From: Rouxiella sp. WC2420
Lineage (GTDB): Bacteria > Pseudomonadota > Gammaproteobacteria > Enterobacterales > Enterobacteriaceae
DNA: 64,000 bases
Direction: 5' to 3'
Assembly (NCBI RefSeq): GCF_041200025.1
Contig: NZ_CP165628.1
Location: forward strand, 2,480,001-2,544,000
Shown piece after piece: positions 21,028 to 28,460 of the stretch. Numbering within the stretch: the stretch's first letter is position 1; each line of letters begins with the position of its first letter. The position numbers and the translations under genes are program-made. Below the pieces are notes generated by a model. That model ran no database searches. It was not told where the DNA came from and saw only the letters and a program-made list of their open reading frames with translations.

Positions 21028-21045
21028 GTAACTGATACGGTGTTG
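21028..21045. promoter_or_regulatory. Operator-like site before the Rrf2 gene
   Basis: GTAACTGATACGGTGTT lies directly before the Rrf2 start. Its left half (TGTAACTGA) is identical to the operator before the MFS gene 450 bp downstream; the right half is degenerate. It probably serves autoregulation. Confidence 0.6.
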
Positions 21046-21048
21046 TTT

Positions 21049-21462
21049 ATGACAATGAATACGAAAATGGCCAGCGCCATTCAGATCCTGTGCTTTATCG
21101 CTTACGTCGATGAACAAAGTACCCATTCGGAAGCGATTGCTAAAAGTCTGAAAACTAATCCTGTGGTAGTGCGCAAGCTTCTGAAACTCATGGAGCAGCA
21201 AGGTCTGGTCTATCTTCGTCAGGGCAGAAACGGCGGGGTAGAGCTGGCTCACGATGTTGAAGATATTACTTTAGCGCAGGTTTATCAGGCTTTAGAAACG
21301 GAGCAGGGGCTTTTCTCCCAGCGCGAACAGAATAATGAAAGATGCCCGGTTGCTCGTAGCATGAAGGGGTCGCTGGACCCCATTTTTGATGCTGCAAATA
21401 GCGCGGTTATTGCTTCACTAGGCCAAACAACGCTCGCCGATTTGCTTGACAAGGTGCGTTGA
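21049..21462 (+). CDS. Rrf2-family transcription regulator
   Basis: Small winged-helix regulator of 137 residues. The N-terminal half has the family pattern SAIQILCFIAYVDE, HSEAIAKSLKTNPVVVRKLL and the wing RQGRNGGVELA. Only one cysteine lies in the region where IscR and NsrR carry three cluster ligands (NNERCPVARS), so it is not expected to hold an Fe-S cluster like those proteins. It resembles the YwnA/NmlR-like single-cysteine Rrf2 group. The start is ATG 21049; the frame is open upstream to 21013. It lies 51 bases before an efflux-type MFS gene and very likely represses it. Confidence 0.85.
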   Translation: MTMNTKMASAIQILCFIAYVDEQSTHSEAIAKSLKTNPVVVRKLLKLMEQQGLVYLRQGRNGGVELAHDVEDITLAQVYQALETEQGLFSQREQNNERCPVARSMKGSLDPIFDAANSAVIASLGQTTLADLLDKVR

Positions 21463-21479
21463 TTTTTTTTAGATAAAAA

Positions 21480-21498
21480 TGTAACTGACTCAGTTATA
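21480..21498. promoter_or_regulatory. Palindromic operator before the MFS efflux gene
   Basis: TAACTGA-C-TCAGTTA is a perfect 7-bp palindrome about a central C, immediately preceded by TG as in the site before the Rrf2 gene. It lies 17 bases before the MFS start, where bound repressor would block transcription initiation or early elongation. Confidence 0.75.
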
Positions 21499-21513
21499 TT
21501 TATAAGGTGTTTT

Positions 21514-23046
21514 ATGACAACCCCAGCCATTGCCTTACCCGCTAGCGGAACACGACAATTGTTGATCCTGCTTTGTGTCTCTGTTCCCTCATTTATGATA
21601 AGCCTTGACTCCAATATCATCGCGGTATCGCTTTCCTCTATCGCTTCGAGCTTACATGCCGAATTCGCCGATATTGAGTGGGTGGTTAGCGCCTATACGT
21701 TAACTTTTGCGGCGTTACTTATGCCCGCGGGAGCCCTGGCAGACCGATTTGGCAGAAAGCGCATATTAATGATTGGGTTGGCGATATTCACACTGGCCTC
21801 TTTGCTGTGCGGATTATCTCACCAGGTACTGCTGCTAAATATCTGTCGTGGGTTTCAAGGCATCGGCGGGGCATTGCAGCTCAGCGCTGCGTTGGCCACG
21901 CTTTCGCATACCTTTCGCGGAGCTCAACGAGCTAAGGCATTTGCGTTTTGGGGATCGGTAATCGGTATTGCTATCACTTTAGGGCCCGTGGTTGGCGGAT
22001 TCATTACCCAGCATTTTGGCTGGCAATGGGCATTTTATATTAATGTGCCAGTGGGGCTGGGAATGATCATGCTGACAGCACGGGTCGCTGAAGAGTCGCG
22101 TAACCCTCATGCGGGTCGCCTCGATAAATGGGGATTCATCACCTTTAGCAGCAGCCTGCTTATGCTCACTCTGGCGCTGATTTCAGGTAATCACCTTGGC
22201 TGGAACAGTTTTACTATCGTTACAGAATTATCGTCGGCACTCATGTTATTTGTCCTGTTCATTGTTATCGAACTGAACCTCGAACATCCGATGCTGGATT
22301 TACGTCTTTTAAACAATAGAACCTATATTGGCGCTAGCATTGCTGGGCTGGCCTATGCCTGCACACTGCTGACTATGCTGGCGTACCTGCCTTTGTATTT
22401 TCAAACCGCACTGGGTCTGGACCCGCAATCGGCTGGATTACTGATGTTACCGGTAGCGCTCCCGCTTTTTATCGTCCCTCGAGGGGTCGTCATGTTGCTG
22501 GCGCCGCGCTACAGCGGACGCGCGCTGTTGACCGTGGGGTTACTGATCGTGAGCCTCGGATTGTGTTACCTGGCAATCACCGCGACGCGGATAAATTATC
22601 TATCGATGCTGGCGGGTTTGCTTTTGATAGGCTGTGGCGCGGGGATACTCAACGGAGAAACGGCTAAATCGGCGATGAGCGTGGTGCCTCCTGAGCGGGC
22701 CGGAATGGCGTCGGGTGCCTCGGCAACGATTCGTTTCAGTGGTATGGTGATTGGTTTCGCGGCGCTTGGCGTGATTCTCTATAGCCAGATTTATCATTCT
22801 CTCATCAATGATTTACCAGCTTTGAACCTCGACAGCGTGCGTGGAATAGCGAGAAATGTTGCCGCGGGAAATCTGTCTTCGTTTAATCATGACAACTCTT
22901 TGCATCGTGTTGCCGTCGCCAGTTTTGCTGCCGGTTATCAACAACTGTTTATTTGGGCTGCTGCCATCAGTGCGATTTGTGCCGTAATAACTTGGCAATT
23001 AGTTAGTGCCGAAGATACTGCGCCTTATCCGCGATTGGATAACTAA
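21514..23046 (+). CDS. MFS drug-efflux-type transporter (DHA2, 14 helices)
   Basis: 510-residue inner membrane transporter of the EmrB/QacA (DHA2) group. Motif A-like LADRFGRKRILMIGL follows helix 2, and LDSNIIAVSLSSIA in helix 1 is the acidic-residue motif of 14-helix proton antiporters. GGFITQHFGWQWAFYINVPVG is the motif C region. AAGGTG precedes the ATG. The substrate is unknown. It is paired with the upstream Rrf2 regulator, suggesting inducible efflux of a reactive or toxic compound. Confidence 0.88.
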   Translation: MTTPAIALPASGTRQLLILLCVSVPSFMISLDSNIIAVSLSSIASSLHAEFADIEWVVSAYTLTFAALLMPAGALADRFGRKRILMIGLAIFTLASLLCGLSHQVLLLNICRGFQGIGGALQLSAALATLSHTFRGAQRAKAFAFWGSVIGIAITLGPVVGGFITQHFGWQWAFYINVPVGLGMIMLTARVAEESRNPHAGRLDKWGFITFSSSLLMLTLALISGNHLGWNSFTIVTELSSALMLFVLFIVIELNLEHPMLDLRLLNNRTYIGASIAGLAYACTLLTMLAYLPLYFQTALGLDPQSAGLLMLPVALPLFIVPRGVVMLLAPRYSGRALLTVGLLIVSLGLCYLAITATRINYLSMLAGLLLIGCGAGILNGETAKSAMSVVPPERAGMASGASATIRFSGMVIGFAALGVILYSQIYHSLINDLPALNLDSVRGIARNVAAGNLSSFNHDNSLHRVAVASFAAGYQQLFIWAAAISAICAVITWQLVSAEDTAPYPRLDN

Positions 23047-23060
23047 CTGGCTGGCCTTTA

Positions 23061-23079
23061 TAGTTACAACATACAAGCT
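23061..23079 (-). promoter_or_regulatory. Ter replication-arrest site (second site)
   Basis: On the minus strand the site reads CTTGTATGTTGTAACTA. This shares the 16-bp stretch TTGTATGTTGTAACTA with the site in the tus promoter and matches the E. coli Ter consensus AGNATGTTGTAACTAA except at the first base; E. coli TerH has the same GTATGTTGTAACTAT core. It lies between convergent genes, 2.4 kb from the tus site and in the same orientation. Forks moving toward lower coordinates should be arrested if polarity follows E. coli. Confidence 0.88.
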
Positions 23080-23326
23080 ACTTAAATTAGAGGTGCGTAC
23101 TTCAACAACTCAGATGTCTTTATTATTCTTCAGGAAACTACAAACCAGGCAAGGCAAAGAGTAGTTATTACTCATTGCTCCACATAACCAATACGCTATT
23201 TTAATTAATAATACTAAATTACTATAATAGTTAACGGTTAATGTTTGCCTTGCAGTGAGCGGCACAATGAATTTATATGAAAAACAACTGGCAGAAATAA
23301 ATAATGTTCTAACCAAGCTGACAACT

Positions 23327-24037
23327 TTATTCCATTATCCCCTCGTCGAAATCTCCTTCGTAACCTATTCTTTTACTTGATAATAACTTACTTGGAAGAT
23401 AACGATGAAGATTGCGTTTTTCGCAAAAGTCCCGAAAGTCATCGAGATGATTGACACCTGCTCTTATATACATAATTGATAATCTATTTTCAATTGTTCT
23501 GGGAGAAAGATGTAATACATTACCGATGTCCTTGCTGCTCATGCCTTGAAGCTTAAAAAATATAATTTCACACTCTTTCTCGGTAAAGAAATCATCAGGC
23601 TTACTTAGCAGCAACGAGCCTGGCAACTTTCCTCTGATGAAATCATTAGGACTGAATACTTCGAGGTATCTTGCGGATACTGCCATGCCTACACACTCAT
23701 TATCTTCATTATAAAATGGCGTCTTTTTGGTAATGTAAGGATAATCGACAGATTCAGGATGCACTTCAAGTAAAGTGAATTTTTCCTGAGTGTTTATAAC
23801 GTGATGGACCTGTTGCTGCCATAATTTCGCGATGTCATCATTCTCAAAGAGGGCAGCGGGAATTTCATTGTCGAGCCTACCTATTATCGAATCAGGTGAT
23901 TTTAATCCGGCTAACTTTGCCATGGCCATGTTGGCATAAATATATCGAGTGCTTTTATCTCGAATCCAGAACGGGGTTGGTAACTGATTGAGAGTATGCG
24001 TTAACATTTTTGGGAGAATTATAGAATTTGTATCCAT
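23327..24037 (-). CDS. PAS-LuxR transcription regulator
   Basis: 236 residues. A PAS-like sensor region (about residues 15-125, with PTPFWIRDKSTRYIYANMAMAKLAG) is followed by a LuxR-type helix-turn-helix (about 160-215, FTEKECEIIFFKLQGMSSKD then LSPRTIENRLSIMYIRAGV). No autoinducer or receiver domain is seen, so the signal is unknown; PAS-LuxR proteins of this type are common orphan regulators in enterobacteria. AGGA is eight bases before the ATG. The gene and its long leader are clearly more AT-rich than the neighbouring housekeeping genes, suggesting acquisition. Confidence 0.85.
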   Translation of the reverse strand: MDTNSIILPKMLTHTLNQLPTPFWIRDKSTRYIYANMAMAKLAGLKSPDSIIGRLDNEIPAALFENDDIAKLWQQQVHHVINTQEKFTLLEVHPESVDYPYITKKTPFYNEDNECVGMAVSARYLEVFSPNDFIRGKLPGSLLLSKPDDFFTEKECEIIFFKLQGMSSKDIGNVLHLSPRTIENRLSIMYIRAGVNHLDDFRDFCEKRNLHRYLPSKLLSSKRIGYEGDFDEGIME

Positions 24038-24436
24038 ACGGAATATCCTCAGTAAGATAATGAGCTATCAAAGAATAGCTTACTCTATTTTAGAGTAATA
24101 TGGCGAGAGGTGAATCAAACTTTGTTTTTATTAAAGGGTATTTAAAAAAATAAGTAACCTATTGCTGTTTTAGAGATAAAAAACCGCAGGGAAATATTTT
24201 CCACTAAAAACTATAGTGTTTGACACTCATAAGTTAAGCGATTAGCAATCTTTAGCCAGTGCATTTATTTGCTGGGGTTATTTCTTGGTGTAATATAATA
24301 AAAGTTAATTATATATTTATTATCAATGGGAGGCGGTTAGGATATAAGCAATTAGTTTATGTTAAATCCCATTAAAAATTTTATGCTTTAAACTGTCGTT
24401 TGATGAACTTCCCTGTGACTAATCGATGTGCGGCTA
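24038..24436. other. AT-rich intergenic region upstream of the LuxR gene
   Basis: About 400 bp without a supported gene. It must contain the promoter of the LuxR-type gene (minus) and the 3' end of tus. Several homopolymer runs and TTAT-rich stretches are present, but no specific operator or small RNA was recognised. Confidence 0.5.
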
Positions 24437-24475
24437 CAGGAAAAGCTTGCCATTACTTAGGCAAGTTTTCTCCTG
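24437..24475 (-). terminator. Stem-loop after tus
   Basis: Long imperfect hairpin: CAGG-AAAA-CTTGCC pairs with GGCAAG-TTTT-CCTG with small bulges and an 8-base loop, 20 bases past the tus stop. On the minus strand no U-tract follows, so it may be a transcript end by processing or a weak terminator. Confidence 0.55.
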
Positions 24476-24494
24476 GAATTTAATGCGGGATAAA

Positions 24495-25430
24495 TTACAC
24501 CGGCTGATCGGTATACAAATGCAGGCGTTTAATCAACAAATGAAGCTGCTGAGATTCTGGTTTGTACTTATGTTTGACTGTACTGGCATCGTAATTACCG
24601 AGCTCGCCCAATTTTGGAGTTTGTAAAAGGGGTTCTCGCGGGCACAAAGTAATAAATGGTGACGGGCAGGGATGCTGCACTTGCTTTTGGCTATTGCGAT
24701 ACCAAACGCGCGCAATGGGTTGTACCTTTACCGGGCGTTTAATTTTCAGTATCGCGTGAGCAGGGAGTTTTTTCACATCCATGATTTCGCGATTCACGTT
24801 ATCAATCCACTGTTCACGGCTGAAAGGAGGGACCGCGCGACCGGCAACGAGGCTTTTCTCGAGCTTTTGCAATAACTCTTCTCGAGTCAGGTTCTTAATA
24901 ATGTGTTTGTTGGCCCAGCCAAAGCGCACGGAGTCAGGCTGTAAAAGATAATTGATCGAGCGATATGCGTTGAGGGTGATAAGACCTCGCAGCTGGCTGT
25001 GCACAAAATCAAAACGCTGCTCAGAGGGCAGGCCCGACTCAACGGTAACAATGTGTTCAAGCTCGCTTTTGAGCTTGTTAACCTCTTGAATAAGCAACTG
25101 AGCTGCCTGATATTCCGCTTGATCGACGGCATAACAAAGCGCACCTGGAAGCCTGACCGCGGCCTTACTGCTGGCATTTAGGCCGTTGTGATGGATAAAA
25201 AGTTTCTGAAAATGTTCCATTGCCAGCTGGTGGGCGGTTTCTCCCTGCTGTGGAGTCACTTCGATGATAGACGCAGGATTGTGCTCGGTGCCTTTTTCGA
25301 TTTCTGGCAAGCAGAACACTTTTGCTTCAATGAGTTCCAGCTGGTCTAGAAAGCGGGTTAAGTCCGCCGTCGAAAGCTCCAATTCTCTGAAACATTCGCC
25401 CATCCGCAATTTTAGATCGTAATGTGCCAT
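24495..25430 (-). CDS. tus: Tus, replication terminus site-binding protein
   Basis: DNA-binding contrahelicase that arrests replication forks at Ter sites in one direction. 311 residues (E. coli 309). Conserved stretches include EHNPASIIEV, SSKAAVRLPGALCY, LRGLITLNAYRS, VRFGWANKHIIKNL and LKIKRPVKVQPIARVWYRNS. Glu49 and His144, the latter forming the C6-locking pocket in E. coli Tus, are at the same positions. Start at 25430 with GGAGG four bases upstream; GTG at 25433 is adjacent. A Ter site overlaps its promoter and ends one base upstream of the GGAGG region, which in E. coli gives autorepression. Confidence 0.97.
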   Translation of the reverse strand: MAHYDLKLRMGECFRELELSTADLTRFLDQLELIEAKVFCLPEIEKGTEHNPASIIEVTPQQGETAHQLAMEHFQKLFIHHNGLNASSKAAVRLPGALCYAVDQAEYQAAQLLIQEVNKLKSELEHIVTVESGLPSEQRFDFVHSQLRGLITLNAYRSINYLLQPDSVRFGWANKHIIKNLTREELLQKLEKSLVAGRAVPPFSREQWIDNVNREIMDVKKLPAHAILKIKRPVKVQPIARVWYRNSQKQVQHPCPSPFITLCPREPLLQTPKLGELGNYDASTVKHKYKPESQQLHLLIKRLHLYTDQPV

Positions 25431-25440
25431 CACTCCTCCA

Positions 25441-25459
25441 TTTAGTTACAACATACAAT
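25441..25459 (-). promoter_or_regulatory. Ter site in the tus promoter (TerB-like)
   Basis: On the minus strand the site reads ATTGTATGTTGTAACTAAA, matching E. coli TerB (AGTATGTTGTAACTAA) except at the first base. It begins about 11 bases before the tus start, the same arrangement as TerB-tus in E. coli, where Tus binding represses its own gene. Forks travelling toward lower coordinates would meet the non-permissive face. Confidence 0.93.
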
Positions 25460-25773
25460 ATAACTCATTAACCTTCACAGTGCACACATCAGCTGCGGAA
25501 GTTTTTTAATTTCAGCAGTGTTTAATGGAATTTAAAATCTCTCATCAGGGCGCAAGGGTAAAATCGTGCACGCATAACGTCCATTTTAATCTGCATGATG
25601 CCATGTGATTCTGGTTTATTTGCCAAGAATAGAAGGGTGAAAATAAATTTCCAAAGGTGTCATAAATCAATATGTGTGTTGTCTTAGATAACTGCTCAAC
25701 ATATTGATTCTTTTACAACATCCTGAACAGGATATTTGAAAAATAATAACTTATAAATAAGGCAATACATATC
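25460..25773. other. Intergenic region between tus and the LtaS-type gene
   Basis: Divergent region of about 310 bp holding the promoters of tus (minus) and the LtaS-type gene (plus). It contains the Ter-like sequence at 25708-25725 and the palindrome ATCCTG-AA-CAGGAT at 25720-25733. No gene is supported in it and no clear -35/-10 pair was identified. Confidence 0.5.
25708..25725 (-). promoter_or_regulatory. Degenerate Ter-like sequence
   Basis: On the minus strand CAGGATGTTGTAAAAGAA matches the Ter core AGNATGTTGTAA fully but departs in the following CTAA segment, which is normally conserved. Same orientation as the other two sites. It may be a weak or dead Ter copy; a match by chance is possible in this AT-rich stretch. 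Confidence 0.4.
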
Positions 25774-27468
25774 ATGAGAGATAAAAAACACCCGTCCATA
25801 TTGGCGCAGTATGTTAATGCGCCTAAAAGCTATATTTATTTTTTAGTGTTAATAGTTGCGGCTTTTATCATTCTAATGAGCAATTCACCTCGTGATGTTT
25901 ATCCTCTCGTCACTGCCGCCAGCGCCTATATCTTTTGCTGCGCGATGATGTATTTACTCACGGCGAAGGCTATGTTTGCCATTACTGTTAGCAGTATGCT
26001 GGTTATCGTGTTGCAGTTTGTTAATCAGCTCAAGGTGCATTTTTATAAAGATAAGCTACTCCTTTCCGACATCTATTTGATGTCAGATTTATCAAATGCG
26101 GGCACGCTGATTCATTATCCATCTGCCGGGCTTGCTATCGTCGGATTGATTATATTCGTTGTCTTAACGCTAATTATCGGATGGCGTGCAATACCCCGGC
26201 GACCAGGTTTTATTCCTTTGATCATTGCTCTGGGAGTGATGGTGGCCAATGGTGTATTGCTAACTCAAAGTATTAATCGCTATCAGCACGCGTGGGCTGG
26301 TAGTTTACCGGGAGGGACAGGTGTTTTATCTAACCTGGTGATGTCAGGTAGCAAGGCACGCTACGATTCGCCGTCTTTCGCTGATAGCGCAGAATATTTT
26401 ACCTTCAGCGCCACTGCTCTTGGCAAGAAGACTCAGTCATCCGCGGGAGTGCATCCTGATATTGTTTTGCTACTGCAAGAGTCAACGGTTGATCCGACAC
26501 TTTACAAGCTGCCTGATCCAACGTTGCTGCCACGTTTCTCGATGTTTGAACAAGGAGAAGCGGTGAAGGCACATACGCTAATGCGAGTTCAAACCTTTGG
26601 CGGAGGAACCTGGTTATCGGAGTTTTCGGCACTGACTGGATTGCGCAGCGATGATTTTGGCGCAATGAAAAATGCGGTGTTTTATTCGGTCATAGACCAC
26701 GTTAATGACAGCCTGTTTAAACAAATGAAAGCCAATGGTTATTATACCGTAATCATCACACCGTTTAATAAGTCAGCTTATAATGCGGGCCATGCCTATA
26801 AGATGATGGGGGTCGATAAAATTATCCAGCCTCAGGAGTTAGGTTATCCAGGAAGCCTGCAGGATAACCTTTGGCATATTACTACTGCCGATATGCTGGG
26901 TTATGTTAAAGAAGTCTTGGCCACGTACACTGACAAACCGTTATTTATCTACGCGTTGACCATGTATGAACATGGACCTTACGACAGCCAGCATAACGAT
27001 GACTATCAGTTAGGCGCGGTAGTGAAAAATGCAGAATCTGCCGGTAAGTTCAGCCATTACTTGGAGAAAATCAAAACATCTGAAACGGCGCTTGAAGATT
27101 TTTTCCAGTTTGTCGCCCTGCGCCAAAGACCCACGATGTTTATGCATTTTGGTGACCATCAGCCAAATATCAGCTGGGAGAACGGCTATGCGTCCTCTTC
27201 GGCGGATGCCATGCACCTGACGCAGTTCAGTCTGCGGGATAACATGAGCACGCCTTCGGTTTCAGACCTTGGTCCGGTGACGGATATTGCCTTTCTGGGA
27301 GGGATGTTACTCGAACATGCGCAGCTGAAGGTGTCCCCATTTTATCAGGCCAATATCGACATGCGCCATCTGTGCCATGGCGCTCTGAGTGAATGTGCGG
27401 ACAAATCGCTTTATAACAGCTACAGACATTACGTCTATGACGTCCTAAAGGCAGCTTCTCAACCTTGA
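25774..27468 (+). CDS. LtaS-type membrane sulfatase-fold phosphotransferase
   Basis: 564 residues. Four to five N-terminal membrane helices (about 20-37, 45-63, 66-84, 116-137, 145-163) are followed by an extracytoplasmic sulfatase-fold domain (about 225-560). The domain starts PDIVLLLQES with a metal-binding Glu236, has the nucleophile Thr279 in GGGTWLSEFSALTG, His400 in YEHGPY and Asp461-His462 in FGDHQP, as in the LtaS/OpgB/EptA superfamily. It probably transfers a phospho-group such as phosphoglycerol or phosphoethanolamine to an envelope glycan or lipid; the substrate cannot be told. It lacks the usual gene partners. Confidence 0.85.
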   Translation: MRDKKHPSILAQYVNAPKSYIYFLVLIVAAFIILMSNSPRDVYPLVTAASAYIFCCAMMYLLTAKAMFAITVSSMLVIVLQFVNQLKVHFYKDKLLLSDIYLMSDLSNAGTLIHYPSAGLAIVGLIIFVVLTLIIGWRAIPRRPGFIPLIIALGVMVANGVLLTQSINRYQHAWAGSLPGGTGVLSNLVMSGSKARYDSPSFADSAEYFTFSATALGKKTQSSAGVHPDIVLLLQESTVDPTLYKLPDPTLLPRFSMFEQGEAVKAHTLMRVQTFGGGTWLSEFSALTGLRSDDFGAMKNAVFYSVIDHVNDSLFKQMKANGYYTVIITPFNKSAYNAGHAYKMMGVDKIIQPQELGYPGSLQDNLWHITTADMLGYVKEVLATYTDKPLFIYALTMYEHGPYDSQHNDDYQLGAVVKNAESAGKFSHYLEKIKTSETALEDFFQFVALRQRPTMFMHFGDHQPNISWENGYASSSADAMHLTQFSLRDNMSTPSVSDLGPVTDIAFLGGMLLEHAQLKVSPFYQANIDMRHLCHGALSECADKSLYNSYRHYVYDVLKAASQP

Positions 27469-27476
27469 GAAGTTTT
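27455..27476 (+). terminator. Terminator overlapping the end of the LtaS-type gene
   Basis: Stem CTTCTCA / TGAGAAG with a 4-base loop and a following TTTT. The stop codon of the gene lies inside the right arm. Confidence 0.75.
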
Positions 27477-27492
27477 CAATATTAAAGAGGGC

Positions 27493-28368
27493 TTAACGGC
27501 CTTTCTTTTTACGCCCAGCCTGGGCAAAGCGTTTACGAGAGGAAGCGTTATTGTCAGTTTTTTCAGGTTTTTTTACGCCTGAAATCATAGGCTTTTTCAC
27601 TGCAGAAGTTTTGGCAGGCGCTTTTTTCGCTGGTTTTGCATCTTCCGAACTTGAGTTTTCAATCAGTTTAAATAACTCGATCAGCTCATCATCGGTCAGA
27701 TCACGCCATTCACCCAGCGGCAATCCTTTCAGATTGACGTTCATAATGCGTGTGCGTTCCAGTTTGGTAACTTCAAAGCCAAAATGCTTGGTCATACGAC
27801 GGATCTGGCGATTTAGCCCTTGCACCAGCGTAATGCGGAACACAAACGGTGCTTCTTTCTTCACTTTGCATTTTTTAGTCACTGTGCCAAGCATCGGAAC
27901 ACCGGCCCCCATACCGTGAATAAACTCATCGGTGATAGGCTTATTTACAGTCACTAAGTATTCTTTTTCGTGATTATTTCCGGCGCGAAGAATTTTATTA
28001 ACCAGATCGCCGTGATTAGTGAGGAAAATAAGTCCTTGAGAGTCTTTATCCAGGCGGCCAATGGGGAAAACACGCTTACTATGGTTGACGAAATCGCTGA
28101 TGTTGTCTTTTTCGCCTTCTTCCATCGTGGTAATAATGCCTACCGGCTTATTTAGCGCGATAAGCACCAAATCTTCTTCGTCACGCGGCTCAATAAGCTG
28201 ACCATTAACTTTGACCACATCACCGGCAAATACCTGATCGCCAACGGCGGCGCGCTTACCGTTAATAAAAACGTTGCCCTGTTCAACATAACGGTCGGCA
28301 TCACGGCGAGAGCAGATACCGCTCTCGCTAATGTATTTGTTCAGACGAATGGAGGATGGAGTCAGCAT
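27493..28368 (-). CDS. rluF: 23S rRNA pseudouridine synthase RluF
   Basis: RsuA/RluB-family pseudouridine synthase modifying U2604 of 23S rRNA in E. coli (and tRNA-Tyr U35 there). 291 residues. N-terminal S4 RNA-binding domain (about 7-60, [19 protein letters not shown]), catalytic motif [10 protein letters not shown] with nucleophile Asp107, and [12 protein letters not shown] near the active site. The C-terminal tail from about residue 235 is Lys/Ala-rich and basic, as in E. coli RluF. Closest to RluF rather than RluB or RsuA by overall match. Confidence 0.95.
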   Translation of the reverse strand: MLTPSSIRLNKYISESGICSRRDADRYVEQGNVFINGKRAAVGDQVFAGDVVKVNGQLIEPRDEEDLVLIALNKPVGIITTMEEGEKDNISDFVNHSKRVFPIGRLDKDSQGLIFLTNHGDLVNKILRAGNNHEKEYLVTVNKPITDEFIHGMGAGVPMLGTVTKKCKVKKEAPFVFRITLVQGLNRQIRRMTKHFGFEVTKLERTRIMNVNLKGLPLGEWRDLTDDELIELFKLIENSSSEDAKPAKKAPAKTSAVKKPMISGVKKPEKTDNNASSRKRFAQAGRKKKGR

Positions 28369-28460
28369 GATCTTTTCCGCAAAAGGCGGAACTATACCTC
28401 AACACAGTTCCATTGCGAAGCCTAAGAGCAACGAATCTTGCCGGTAAATCTCACTGCGAT

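Noticed and set aside
25720-25733. LexA box
   Set aside because: ATCCTG-AA-CAGGAT has a two-base centre, whereas LexA sites are CTGT-N8-ACAG.
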